Of a DNA stretch of 47,830 bases, positions 15,592 to 24,048 are shown piece after piece. Source of the stretch: Euryarchaeota archaeon UBA170 (GTDB lineage: Archaea > Thermoplasmatota > Poseidoniia > Poseidoniales > Thalassarchaeaceae); the NCBI GenBank assembly GCA_002499345.1, contig DALF01000008.1, positions 1 to 47,830 on the forward strand, in the 5' to 3' direction. Both the position numbers and the translations under genes were made by a program. The stretch's first letter is position 1. Each line of letters opens with the position of its first letter. The notes under the pieces are model-generated. The model worked only from the letters and a program-made list of their open reading frames with translations, searched no databases and had not been told where the DNA came from.

Positions 15592-16614
15592 TCACTCCGG
15601 AGCAAAGTCAAGGAGTATCTTTCCACGATTCTTACGATCATGCATATGCATCTGCGCCTCAGCGACACGCTCAAATCTCCAAATACTGTCTATAATTGGA
15701 TCAATTTCATTATCTTCTAGCATCTTAGAAAGTGCAGTTAGGTGCCCCTCAAATATCGTACTATCATCTAGAAGTCCCATATGTACTCCGAAAATCGCTT
15801 TATTTGATGACATCATCTTAATCGGATTAAATTTCGGCGTATTTAGCCACATTCTGAATGCAGATATGATAGACCGCTTATCCCCTTTAACTGCAGACGA
15901 CGCACCAAAGAAGTACACCTTGCCTCCTCTTCTTGTGGCCTTGTATGACCTCATTAGATTCCTCCCCCCAACGGGGTCAATCGCATGATGGACCCCCTTT
16001 CCATCAGTCATATCTTTGCAAACCTTGACGAAATCCTCAGACTCCCTGTCTACGAACTTCACTCCGATCGACTCTACGAATTCCCTCTTTGGTGCGGATG
16101 CAGTACCAATCACAACCGAGGCTCCCGCAACTTTACACAATTGGGCGACAGCAGTCCCCACGCCCCCCGCGGCATGATGAATTAGTACAGAGTCACCAGG
16201 AGAAATCCTCCCTAGGTGGAATAGCATGTGGTATGCCGTACCATAGGTCACGGGAATCGCTGCCGCCTGGTCAAAGGTTACGGAATCTGGTAACTTGAAT
16301 ACTCTAGAACGGGGAATCGATACCTTCTCTGAATATCCCCCGAAACCAGTCATTGCTATGACCCGGTCTCCCAACTCTAGTCCCTCTACGCCTTTGCCTA
16401 AACTAGTAACGACTCCAGACGCCTCATATCCTGGTGTGAATGGAAAATCAGGATTCGATCCATATAACCCCTGCCTCATCATAAGATCTGCGAAATTTAT
16501 CCCTGCCCTATGGACTCTAACAACTACTTCTCCATCAGAAGCCCGAGGTTCTTCGACATCTAATATTTCTATTGAATCAACGCCTCCAATCTTCGGATAA
16601 ATTACTTTCTTCAT
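15592..16614 (-). CDS. Quinone oxidoreductase / VAT1-like MDR-family NADPH reductase
   Basis: A 340-residue zinc-independent medium-chain reductase. Signatures: FADLMMRQGLYG, FTPGYEASGVV, the AIPVTYGTAYHML segment and the nucleotide-binding GGVGTAVAQL loop. The structural-zinc cysteine cluster and the catalytic zinc ligands of alcohol dehydrogenases are absent. The family reduces quinones or enones with NADPH; eukaryotic VAT1 is the nearest resemblance by overall pattern. The ATG at 16614 is preceded by GGTGAT and follows the nitroreductase stop by about 15 bases, so the two flavin/quinone redox genes form one unit with the pterin dehydratase and the unknown gene upstream. Confidence 0.9.
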   Translation of the reverse strand: MKKVIYPKIGGVDSIEILDVEEPRASDGEVVVRVHRAGINFADLMMRQGLYGSNPDFPFTPGYEASGVVTSLGKGVEGLELGDRVIAMTGFGGYSEKVSIPRSRVFKLPDSVTFDQAAAIPVTYGTAYHMLFHLGRISPGDSVLIHHAAGGVGTAVAQLCKVAGASVVIGTASAPKREFVESIGVKFVDRESEDFVKVCKDMTDGKGVHHAIDPVGGRNLMRSYKATRRGGKVYFFGASSAVKGDKRSIISAFRMWLNTPKFNPIKMMSSNKAIFGVHMGLLDDSTIFEGHLTALSKMLEDNEIDPIIDSIWRFERVAEAQMHMHDRKNRGKILLDFAPE

Positions 16615-16629
16615 CTTATCACCAGTTTT

Positions 16630-17202
16630 CTAGGGCAGGTATTTCCTAATCTCAGAGGGACTCTTTTTCTCCTTGTCGGGAATTGATTCTGGGTAGCCAA
16701 TCTTGAGGAATCCGACAACCCTTTCCATTTTCTCATCAATTTCCAAAATACTGTAGGTGGAAGAATGCCTTGTGATACTCCCAGTGCTCCATTGCGATCC
16801 AATCCCTCTATCCCAAAGGGATAAGACAAGATTATGCAAGGAACAAACAGTTGCGGCATAGTCCTCTTCTTCTCTGAAAGAATCCGCAGGGCTAAGTTTA
16901 GTTGTAACTGCGATTAATACGGGCACGTCGATAATTTTCGACACTGCTCTATCAATAGAGGCCCCATGTTCGCCCTCACTGTCCTTGATGATCTTCTCTT
17001 CGGCCAGAGAAATCACCGTAGGCAGTAGCTTTAGTCTTGTTTGCTTTCCCAAAACGTAGTAATTCCACGGGTGCGTTTGCTTGTGACAAGGGGCATTACT
17101 GGCCGCCTCAAATGCCATCTCGAGTTCTGATCTTTCTACTACTTTATTGGTGAACCGATAAACAGTTCTTCTGTTGTTCAGAGTATCTTGTACAGCGGCC
17201 AT
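16630..17202 (-). CDS. Nitroreductase-family flavoprotein
   Basis: A 190-residue FMN-dependent oxidoreductase. It opens with NRRTVYRFTNKVVERSELEMAFEAAS, the usual Arg-rich FMN phosphate-binding start, and has the PWNYYVLG strand, the YAATVCSLHNLVLSLWDRGIGSQW helix and a C-terminal VGFLKIGYPE block. The family reduces nitro compounds, flavins, quinones or quinonoid dihydropteridines. The gene sits 8 bases after pterin carbinolamine dehydratase, whose product in pterin recycling is quinonoid dihydropterin, so dihydropteridine reduction is a reasonable guess, not shown. Cofactor is probably NAD(P)H. Confidence 0.9.
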   Translation of the reverse strand: MAAVQDTLNNRRTVYRFTNKVVERSELEMAFEAASNAPCHKQTHPWNYYVLGKQTRLKLLPTVISLAEEKIIKDSEGEHGASIDRAVSKIIDVPVLIAVTTKLSPADSFREEEDYAATVCSLHNLVLSLWDRGIGSQWSTGSITRHSSTYSILEIDEKMERVVGFLKIGYPESIPDKEKKSPSEIRKYLP

Positions 17203-17210
17203 GAAAATTC

Positions 17211-17540
17211 CTAGTCCAGAAGATCTAATTTAGCGGCTAGGATGAAGTCTGATTCTGTCAAACCATTAATTTTGTGAGTCCAAATGATGACCTTGACCCT
17301 CCCCCATCCTAATTCAAAGTCTGCGTGATGTCCCTCATCTTCACATATTCTGCCTGCAGAATTTACAAATTCTAGCGCGTCCTCGAAATTGTCGAAGCCC
17401 CAAGTCCTCTCAATATGATGATTTTCTATTAGGGACCACTCCTCATTTATCTGGCCCAGAAGATTTTGCGAATCCGCTTCAATCATAGGAGGGACCCCTC
17501 CTCTGCATGGCACACAATCTTTACCTTCTAAGCTACCCAT
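17211..17540 (-). CDS. Pterin-4a-carbinolamine dehydratase
   Basis: Removes water from 4a-hydroxytetrahydropterin, the by-product of pterin-dependent aromatic hydroxylases. The 109 residues carry the N-terminal CVPCRGGVPP block common to plant and prokaryotic members and the active-site stretch EGHHADFELGWGRVKV followed by IWTHKINGLTESDFILA. The His-His pair and the later THK are the expected catalytic or binding residues. It starts at ATG 17540, 3 bases after the upstream unknown gene, and is followed by the nitroreductase. No aromatic amino acid hydroxylase lies in the window, so its physiological substrate is open; a role with molybdopterin has also been proposed for some members. Confidence 0.93.
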   Translation of the reverse strand: MGSLEGKDCVPCRGGVPPMIEADSQNLLGQINEEWSLIENHHIERTWGFDNFEDALEFVNSAGRICEDEGHHADFELGWGRVKVIIWTHKINGLTESDFILAAKLDLLD

Positions 17541-17543
17541 TTC

Positions 17544-18035
17544 TCAACCCCACAGGTGGCTATCCATGCCGCCATCAGCCATCTGTTCAGCCTTTTCTTG
17601 CATACTCGATCTGCGTCGCATATCCTCTTTCTCGAAGGTCATCATTTCCCTGTCTTCAAGATAGGGGACCCTCATGTGTGCGATCAGTCTTACTTCCACA
17701 ATCACATCTCGTGCTATGGATCTGAATATGCCATCTTCATCCATAATCTCAACAGCGTTTCTTGTAGTTCCAATAAGCATCCCTCTTGCCATATTTTCAC
17801 TATCGGTAGAAATGGCTCTAGAATCTATAATAATCTCAATGATATCATCCTTCCTCAGGCCAGCGCTACGACCTGAAAGAGGGCCATGAAAAACATCCTG
17901 AATATCACTCAATTCAGGAGAACCGTGTGCTCGGTGAATCTTTACCGCCCAATCGGGTAGTGTACTGGATATGTCAGGCATGAGCTCTCGACTAGGTCCA
18001 TATAGAAAAAGGGCTTGATTTGAAAATCCATACAA
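17544..18035 (-). CDS. Unrecognised 163-residue protein, first in pterin/redox run
   Basis: I do not recognise this protein. The N terminus is mixed (ALFLYGPSRELMPDIS). The middle, residues about 60-120, looks like an all-beta domain: DIIEIIIDSR, MARGMLIGTTRNAVEIMDEDG, SIARDVIVEVRLIAHM. The C-terminal 40 residues are charged and probably helical (EDMRRRSSMQEKAEQM). There is no signal peptide or membrane segment. It lies 3 bases upstream of the carbinolamine dehydratase and diverges from NOG1 across 54 bases. ATG 18035 is the first start; Met19 is another. The compact beta core suggests a small-barrel binding domain, which is a guess. Confidence 0.7.
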   Translation of the reverse strand: MYGFSNQALFLYGPSRELMPDISSTLPDWAVKIHRAHGSPELSDIQDVFHGPLSGRSAGLRKDDIIEIIIDSRAISTDSENMARGMLIGTTRNAVEIMDEDGIFRSIARDVIVEVRLIAHMRVPYLEDREMMTFEKEDMRRRSSMQEKAEQMADGGMDSHLWG

Positions 18036-18089
18036 TTTCTGGCTACTGTCTTGAATAGGAAAGGGTTTGTCGTGGAGTCAGGAAGACAC

Positions 18090-19124
18090 ATGGCATCAAT
18101 CGAATGGAGGAAAATCCCAACTGTTTTGAAAACAGATGAGATTCTCGATAAGGCTTTCAGAAAAGCCAGTAGACAGTCGGATACGGTAGAGGATCCAGAT
18201 AAGTATCACAGGGTTAGAAAGCAGATGAATAAGATGGTACAGTCCGCAGCCGCAGTAATTGATACGACACTCATCGCATATGTTGAGAGGTGGCCCAGTT
18301 TGAATGCCTTATCAGAATTCGATCAAGCTCTTGTAGATGCAGCCGTTGGTAATGACAACTATAGGAAGAGTCTAGGTACGATTCAGTGGGGAGCAGAAAG
18401 AGTAAGATCGATAGCAGGAGATACTCAAAGAAAGATTCTAAGGCTCAGGGATATAGATGGATTTCATCAGGCGAGGAGATCGGCATATGGCAGATTCTCT
18501 TCTATAATTGAGCAAATTTCTCCAGAAATAGAATGGCTTGGAGAGGCTCGTGATATACTAAGAAAGCTGCCTTCCATAGATTCTACTGAACCTTGTATTG
18601 TGGTAGCGGGATCTCCGAATGTAGGCAAATCTGCTTTGATTAATTCTCTCTCAAGCGGGGAGCCCGAGGTTGCAGCGTATCCATTCACCACCAAGCAGTT
18701 ACACTTGGGGCACTTCATGCACCGTAGGAGAAAATATCAGATGGTCGATACCCCCGGTCTTCTAGATAGGCCTATGGTCGAGAGGAATAACATCGAGATG
18801 CAGGCCATAGCGGCCTTGGAGAATGTTGGCGATGTACTCTTATTTTTGATAGATCCAACACCAGATGCAACGACTAACATGGATGAGCAAATGAATCTCC
18901 TTGAAGAAGTAAGTGGGCTGATCTCAGAGAGGCCAATACTAGTTGTCCACAGTAAATTAGACTTGTATCAATCTACAGAAATGGAGAATAAATTAGCCAT
19001 CAGCTCAATTACGGGAGAGGGAATGGAACTTCTGAGACAAAGACTTGTTGAAATGATAGCCGCTGACGATATATCTGACCCCCTAACTCTGCCAGAGGAC
19101 TGGCCTAGAAATGACCTGTCCTAA
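18090..19124 (+). CDS. NOG1-type GTP-binding protein
   Basis: A GTPase of the NOG1 family, which acts in large ribosomal subunit assembly in eukaryotes and is conserved in archaea. The N-terminal helical NOG1 domain (residues 1-165) begins IEWRKIPTVLKTDEILDKAFRKAS. The G domain has the P-loop GSPNVGKS at 174-181, the switch I threonines in PFTTKQ, DTPGLL as G3, and HSKLD as G4. ATG 18090 gives 344 residues and matches where archaeal NOG1 starts; a TTG at 18051 is in frame but adds unconserved residues. The stop overlaps that of a tiny convergent zinc-ribbon gene. Confidence 0.93.
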   Translation: MASIEWRKIPTVLKTDEILDKAFRKASRQSDTVEDPDKYHRVRKQMNKMVQSAAAVIDTTLIAYVERWPSLNALSEFDQALVDAAVGNDNYRKSLGTIQWGAERVRSIAGDTQRKILRLRDIDGFHQARRSAYGRFSSIIEQISPEIEWLGEARDILRKLPSIDSTEPCIVVAGSPNVGKSALINSLSSGEPEVAAYPFTTKQLHLGHFMHRRRKYQMVDTPGLLDRPMVERNNIEMQAIAALENVGDVLLFLIDPTPDATTNMDEQMNLLEEVSGLISERPILVVHSKLDLYQSTEMENKLAISSITGEGMELLRQRLVEMIAADDISDPLTLPEDWPRNDLS

Positions 19125-19237
19125 TTAATGTGCCAAATGTGTCCACAAGTCGTGCAATACATATCGAAGCCACCAATGGAGATGGGCAGGCCACCAATAT
19201 CCATTTTTGATCCACACCCCGGGCACCTGTCAGCCAT
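19121..19237 (-). CDS. 38-residue zinc-ribbon microprotein
   Basis: A tiny open frame on the minus strand encodes MADRCPGCGSKMDIGG at the N terminus and CTTCGHIWHIN at the C terminus. Two Cys pairs, CPGC and CTTC, are separated by 19 residues, as in a minimal rubredoxin-like or TFIIS-like zinc ribbon. The short hydrophobic middle (LPISIGGFDMY) fits the beta hairpin. An in-frame TAA lies seven codons before the ATG, so the start at 19237 is well bounded. It lies 45 bases after the membrane-protein gene ending at 19283, in the same direction, and its stop overlaps the NOG1 stop by 4 bases. Zinc binding is inferred; function unknown. RNA-processing or transcription complexes often use such ribbons. 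Confidence 0.7.
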   Translation of the reverse strand: MADRCPGCGSKMDIGGLPISIGGFDMYCTTCGHIWHIN

Positions 19238-19282
19238 AGCATCACGAGTAGGAATAGGTTATTCAAGCAATCTATGATAGAT

Positions 19283-19867
19283 TCACGCCTCTCTAAAGCG
19301 CTTCCACATTTCCCTGAGTGGAAATGCCATCTGGCTAGCGCCCAGAAGCAGAGTAAATCCTATGGTGGCAAGAAGTATTTCTACAAATCCAGCTAGATGG
19401 ATTTCAGGCTCAATAGTGACCAATTGTTCGTCAAGGGTAGACCCATCCTTTCCGGCCGTCACAAAACGGTATTCTCCTGGCTCCAACACAAACTCTAAGC
19501 TCCCGTCCAAGGAATCAGGACCTCCTGCGATGAAGTCAAAGTCATCAGAAGTGCAAGAAGTAAGGCCATTCGAATCAGGGGGGCAATCTTCTTCGAACTT
19601 TGCATCAACTACGCCGATCCAACTTCTTTCGGGCTCATCCCATTCCAGCTTCATGCTTATCTCTAGTAACACGAACGCCGGAGGCACTACCAAATCTTCG
19701 CCATTCATCCCAACAGGGCAACCAACAGAATCATCAGTACACGGAACGATTGGAACATCAGTACGTGAGTTTTCCACATCTATCCCAATAAGGCTGCCAA
19801 GGACCATCAATACGCAAAGACCCCCCACAAGTCCTGGAAGTATTGACAAGATTCTAACCATATTCAC
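19283..19867 (-). CDS. Unrecognised secreted or membrane-anchored protein
   Basis: A 194-residue protein with a hydrophobic segment at both ends: residues 5-28 (ILSILPGLVGGLCVLMVLGSL) and about 157-178 (VEILLATIGFTLLLGASQM). A basic C-terminal tail follows (REMWKRFREA). The central 125 residues are acidic and hold five or so cysteines (PCTDDSVGCPVG, EDCPPDSNGLTSC), consistent with an extracytoplasmic domain with disulfides. The late segment FVLEPGEYRFVTAG resembles a beta-sandwich strand pair. No family is recognised. It is cotranscribed with the DUF2116 protein and pyrH upstream. Confidence 0.75.
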   Translation of the reverse strand: MNMVRILSILPGLVGGLCVLMVLGSLIGIDVENSRTDVPIVPCTDDSVGCPVGMNGEDLVVPPAFVLLEISMKLEWDEPERSWIGVVDAKFEEDCPPDSNGLTSCTSDDFDFIAGGPDSLDGSLEFVLEPGEYRFVTAGKDGSTLDEQLVTIEPEIHLAGFVEILLATIGFTLLLGASQMAFPLREMWKRFREA

Positions 19868-19881
19868 GAGTATCTCTCCAT

Positions 19882-20199
19882 TTATCCCCCTCCGGACATC
19901 ATCTGTAAGAAAATTAGTAGAATCGCAATACCGGGGAACAGATACAGCATTACCGTCAGCCTCTTTCTGGACGATTCTCTTTTCTTATTATTTTCAATAC
20001 AAGCCTCATCCTCGCAAACTGCAGGCTCAATCTCCAGAGAAATCGGTTTCCAGCATACAACACAATGCCTATGAGGCCTGATATCAATGGATTTATTTGA
20101 AACCTTGCGGCTTTCAGACTGTCTTCTCTTATTGGCCGCATCTCTCGCTTCCTTTGCTGTTCTCCTTCCAGCATTAGCGATTCTATCGGCCCTGCTCAA
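19882..20199 (-). CDS. DUF2116 zinc-ribbon membrane protein
   Basis: A 105-residue protein with a basic, alanine-rich helical N terminus (residues 1-38), a zinc-ribbon with HCVVCWKPI and CEDEACIENNKK, and a C-terminal membrane segment (LTVMLYLFPGIAILLIFLQMM). This layout matches the archaeal DUF2116 family, which pairs a treble-clef zinc domain with one or two membrane helices; its function is unknown. The gene follows pyrH with only 3 bases between and precedes the two-helix protein. Its basic N terminus could contact RNA or ribosomes at the membrane, which is speculation. Confidence 0.83.
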   Translation of the reverse strand: MSRADRIANAGRRTAKEARDAANKRRQSESRKVSNKSIDIRPHRHCVVCWKPISLEIEPAVCEDEACIENNKKRESSRKRLTVMLYLFPGIAILLIFLQMMSGGG

Positions 20200-20202
20200 G
20201 AT

Positions 20203-20907
20203 TTACCCCCTCCTTACTTCCGTTCCCTGAAAGTCCCCGCCAATAATTGCCTCCTTAATCAGATTCACATTTCTTCCATCGAGGATATTCAGGGTTAGGC
20301 CCGATTCAGAGGCATCAATGGCCCCAATAGGGTCAACTATCTGGGAAGTTCCGGCTCTTGTATGTTCAGAAGATCCAATTATCTCCATCAGTTGGCTATG
20401 GGTTAGTGAATCATAAGGCACAGCGTCTGGATTATCCTTTGGGTCACTGTCGAAAACCTTTGCTACATTGGTAGCTATGATGCACTTATCGGCATCAGAA
20501 GATATGGCAAATCGTATCGCCACAGCGTCTGTTGTGTGCCCAGGATTAGTTCCTCCCATGACGACTACTTGACGAGTCTCAAGTAGAAGTACTGCTTCAT
20601 CAACAGTCTTTGGAATGGTTCCAGATACTGGAATGCCAGAATCTGAAAGCGATTCTCTAACAATGGTGGCATTTAGCCTAGTCGCAGCTATGCCTATCTT
20701 ATCCAAGTGAGCCTCATCTGAAATCACCGGCCGTGCCAGCTCAATTCCCTCCCTGGCAGGAGCACCACCTCCGACGACTATCCCAATCTTATCATTCATC
20801 GATACTCTGTCCCTGATTACTGAAACTAGATCCTCTAGCCAGGTATGTCTTTCTTCAATCTCGGGACGGAGCAGGCTCCCTCCGAGTGCGACAATCACGG
20901 TCGTCAT
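20203..20907 (-). CDS. pyrH: UMP kinase, archaeal type
   Basis: Phosphorylates UMP to UDP. A member of the amino acid kinase fold: VALGGSLLRP at the N terminus, the glycine-rich VVGGGAPAREGIEL, DKIGIAATRLNATI, VMGGTNPGHTTDAVA and ATNVAKVFDSDPKDNPDA. The last block with PYDSLTHSQL is typical of archaeal UMP kinases and separates it from isopentenyl phosphate kinase and acetylglutamate kinase. At 234 residues it has family length. ATG 20907 has an AT-rich element (GGAATTGAAA on minus) about 29 bases upstream, again fitting a leaderless start. It diverges from aRF1 and leads two small membrane-protein genes. Confidence 0.93.
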   Translation of the reverse strand: MTTVIVALGGSLLRPEIEERHTWLEDLVSVIRDRVSMNDKIGIVVGGGAPAREGIELARPVISDEAHLDKIGIAATRLNATIVRESLSDSGIPVSGTIPKTVDEAVLLLETRQVVVMGGTNPGHTTDAVAIRFAISSDADKCIIATNVAKVFDSDPKDNPDAVPYDSLTHSQLMEIIGSSEHTRAGTSQIVDPIGAIDASESGLTLNILDGRNVNLIKEAIIGGDFQGTEVRRG

Positions 20908-20968
20908 CGACCACCGAACTAGGACGCCCCTTTCAATTCCTTTGCCCTAGCTGAGTCTAAGGGTTGAA

Positions 20969-22252
20969 ATGCTGCCCCTCCGGCCTTTAACTGGAGGTAG
21001 TGCCATATCCGACGAGATTGAAGTACAGCAGAGGAGATTACGTCTCAAGAAGGCAGTGGAGGACTTGTCTGCAATGAAGGGAATGGGTACTGAACTAGTT
21101 TCGGTCGTGGTCCCCCCTGATAGGATGATCAGTGATGTCAGGCATCAACTTTCCAATGAAGCTGGACAGGCGGCAAACATCAAGTCTAAGCTAACTAGGA
21201 AGCATGTCTCCGATGCCATTGAGTCTGCTATAGCCAGCTTGAACAGATACAAGACTCCCGGAGAAAGAGGAATGGCCTTGTTCGTAGGTCACGTTATTGT
21301 TGGAAACAATAAAACCAGGCTAATGTCGATAGTCATTGACGACCCTCCTGAGGCATTTACATCTTACAGATACAGGTGCGGCTCAACATTTGAGATTAGT
21401 CAGCTTGAAGAGATGCTAATCGATAGAACAGCATACGGCCTTTTTGTCATAGATAGGTCCGAAGCAGCATATGGATTGGCTAGCGGAAAGAGGTTACATT
21501 GTCAGGAGCATGTCACCTCATTAGTTCCTTCAAAGCACGGTAGGGGTGGCCAGTCAGCACAGAGATTCGAGAGATTAATCGAAGAAGCCGCAGATAAATT
21601 CTTCAAGAAATCTGCAGAAAGGGCTTCCTCTTACTGGTTACCCATGATTGAAAATCTCCAAGGGATAATCATTGGTGGACCCGGTGCAACAAAAGATTAT
21701 GTTGTGAAGAATGATTACTTTCATCATGAAATTAAGAAACTAATTAGAGAGCCCTTTTTCGATGTAGGCTATTCCAATGAAAGTGGACTCAGGGAGTTGG
21801 TTCAGAGAGCAGGGGGGCTCATGGACCAAATCGAATTGGATACAGAGCGAAAGATGGTTGATAGATTCTTGAGAGAAGTGATGCAAGCCCATCCAAAAGC
21901 CACGTATGGGGAGATGATGATCAGAAACGCTCTAGACCAAGGCGCAGTTGAGAGATTGTTATTATCTGAAAATGTCAGAAAAAGGAGAGTAATTTGGATT
22001 TGTAGGCATTGCAAGACAGAATGGGAGGGGACTCAAAGTAGAAGGTCAGACATCCCAGTTTGTCCTAGTTGTTCGTCTGAGAACGTCGTAGAGGATTCGG
22101 ACAGGTCAATGGATCTAATCGATGAATTAACTCTGCTGGCAGGCCACACTTCCGCTTCCGTTACCCTGATTTCTATGGATACAGAAGAGGGAGCTACTCT
22201 ATTCGACGCATTTGGCGGGATAGCCGCTCTATTGAGGTACCCAATATCTTGA
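20969..22252 (+). CDS. Peptide chain release factor aRF1
   Basis: Recognises all three stop codons and triggers peptide release. A 427-residue eRF1-type factor. Domain 1 carries NIKS at residues 70-73 and the YxCxxxF motif (YRCGSTF) for stop decoding. Domain 2 carries GGQ at 193-195, which promotes peptidyl-tRNA hydrolysis. Domain 3 contains a zinc ribbon with CRHC and CPSC pairs near residues 348-370. The ATG at 20969 is the first in-frame start. The last codons overlap the argS region: argS's open frame begins on the TTG embedded in TTGA, but argS probably starts at ATG 22261. Confidence 0.96.
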   Translation: MLPLRPLTGGSAISDEIEVQQRRLRLKKAVEDLSAMKGMGTELVSVVVPPDRMISDVRHQLSNEAGQAANIKSKLTRKHVSDAIESAIASLNRYKTPGERGMALFVGHVIVGNNKTRLMSIVIDDPPEAFTSYRYRCGSTFEISQLEEMLIDRTAYGLFVIDRSEAAYGLASGKRLHCQEHVTSLVPSKHGRGGQSAQRFERLIEEAADKFFKKSAERASSYWLPMIENLQGIIIGGPGATKDYVVKNDYFHHEIKKLIREPFFDVGYSNESGLRELVQRAGGLMDQIELDTERKMVDRFLREVMQAHPKATYGEMMIRNALDQGAVERLLLSENVRKRRVIWICRHCKTEWEGTQSRRSDIPVCPSCSSENVVEDSDRSMDLIDELTLLAGHTSASVTLISMDTEEGATLFDAFGGIAALLRYPIS

Positions 22253-22260
22253 GGTGTAAT

Positions 22261-24003
22261 ATGAGAGATCTAATCGAAGTATGTGCCCCTCTAATTCTTG
22301 ACTCCATATCGGAACTAGAAATTTCTAAGGAAGATATGTCTAATTTGATCGGTCCATCAACGGTAGGGTCGATGGCAGATATTGCAATTCCATGCCATTC
22401 ATTATCCCGTATATTGAAGAAATCCCCTGTTGAAGTTTCAGAGCATATTTCTGGACTGATATCTCCTTCTTTACAGGGATTAGCCCTAACTTCCTCGATG
22501 AATGGATTTGTTAATCTGAAGGCCGATCCTGAGTGGTTAGCAAGCAAAACCATGGGGCTATTATCTGATAACATGCTCGGAGTCAAGAAGGATAGTCCCA
22601 GAAAAATTATTGTTGATTATTCAGCTCCAAACGTGGCTAAAGAGATGCATGTTGGTCATCTCAGATCCACAGTAATAGGGGATGCAATAGTCCGAATGCT
22701 ACGATTTAAGGGCCATGAAGTAATTAGAGAGAATCATATAGGCGACTGGGGCACTCCTTTTGGAATGCTAATAGAGCATTTGATAGATTTAGGTGAAAAC
22801 AGCTTTACCTCAGATAAGGCAATTTCAGATTTTGATCAGTTTTACAAAGAGGCCAGAGTAAAATTCAACCATGATGATTTATTTGCGGAGAGGGCAAGAT
22901 CCAGAGTTGTTCTTCTCCAAGCCGAGGATTCCGATACGCTCAGACTTTGGAAAGTCTTAGTTGATGTATCAACGGCTTACTTCAACGAGGTATACGAGAT
23001 GCTAGATGTTCTTCTTGATGACGACGATATCATGGGCGAGTCAGCGTATAGGCACTTACTCCCGACGGTCGTTGAAAGATTACGTGAATCAGGAATGTTG
23101 GAAGAGAGTGAAGGGGCAAGCGTAGTATATTTGGGTGGAAAATGGGTCAATAGGGAAGGCGCCCCATTTCCCGTGATAATCAGGAAGGGAGATGGAGGTT
23201 ACAACTACTCCACCTCGGACTTGGCCTGCATTATTGATAGGGTGGAAAGAATTTCATGTGACGAACTAATGTATGTGGTGGGAACTCCTCAGAAACAGCA
23301 TTTTGAGATGGTTTTCGAGGTCGCCTCGAGAGCTGGATTCATGGATGAGAGACATACGGCTACACACATAAATTTTGGCTCGGTTCTAGATTCAAACGGA
23401 AAGATGCTGAAAAGTAGAGCGGGACAATCGGCAAAACTTGTTGATTTATTGAAGGAGTCAATCATCAGAGCTGATAGTGCCATCTCGGAGAAGAATCCTG
23501 AGCTCACAGGCGAAGATAAGGCTAGAATCTCAAAGATGATAGGGATAGGGGCGGTAAAGTATGCCGATCTTTCTACGGACAGGTCGAAGGATTATATCTT
23601 CGATTGGGATAAGATGCTCTCATTCGAAGGCAACACTGCGCCTTATCTTCAATATTCCCATGCAAGGATATCACGTATATTTTCCCTGTCTCCAGTAAGT
23701 AGGGAGTCACTAAGAAATTCTAATATCCAGCTGTCCACCGTAGAAGAGGAAGTTTTAGCCAAGTGTATAGTAAATTTCGCGGAATCTTTGGACAAATCAA
23801 TTTACAGTTCGCACCCGCACAAACTTTGTACACACATTCATGCAACCTCTTCTGCATTTGCCACTTTCTACGAGGCCTGTCCGATACTAAAATCGGAAGA
23901 TGATCAAATTATGATTAGTAGATTGGCATTATGCGATTTAACAGCAAGAGTGATTTCTACTGGTCTGGACCTTTTGGGCATTATGTCTCCTGAAATGATG
24001 TAG
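22261..24003 (+). CDS. argS: Arginyl-tRNA synthetase
   Basis: Charges tRNA-Arg. A class I enzyme of 580 residues. The HIGH-type signature is HVGH at residues 130-133 (KEMHVGHLRSTVIGD), and the second signature is GKMLKSRAGQS in place of KMSKS. The usual neighbours GTPFGMLIEHL and the C-terminal DALR anticodon domain (YLQYSHARISRI onwards) are present. The conserved N-terminal Add-1 domain occupies the first 110 residues. The ATG at 22261 is chosen; TTG 22249 overlapping the aRF1 stop is an alternative. It is cotranscribed with aRF1. Confidence 0.96.
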   Translation: MRDLIEVCAPLILDSISELEISKEDMSNLIGPSTVGSMADIAIPCHSLSRILKKSPVEVSEHISGLISPSLQGLALTSSMNGFVNLKADPEWLASKTMGLLSDNMLGVKKDSPRKIIVDYSAPNVAKEMHVGHLRSTVIGDAIVRMLRFKGHEVIRENHIGDWGTPFGMLIEHLIDLGENSFTSDKAISDFDQFYKEARVKFNHDDLFAERARSRVVLLQAEDSDTLRLWKVLVDVSTAYFNEVYEMLDVLLDDDDIMGESAYRHLLPTVVERLRESGMLEESEGASVVYLGGKWVNREGAPFPVIIRKGDGGYNYSTSDLACIIDRVERISCDELMYVVGTPQKQHFEMVFEVASRAGFMDERHTATHINFGSVLDSNGKMLKSRAGQSAKLVDLLKESIIRADSAISEKNPELTGEDKARISKMIGIGAVKYADLSTDRSKDYIFDWDKMLSFEGNTAPYLQYSHARISRIFSLSPVSRESLRNSNIQLSTVEEEVLAKCIVNFAESLDKSIYSSHPHKLCTHIHATSSAFATFYEACPILKSEDDQIMISRLALCDLTARVISTGLDLLGIMSPEMM

Positions 24004-24048
24004 TTACTACTGATTGTACCTCATCTTTGACAAGTAATATGGAGCTCA

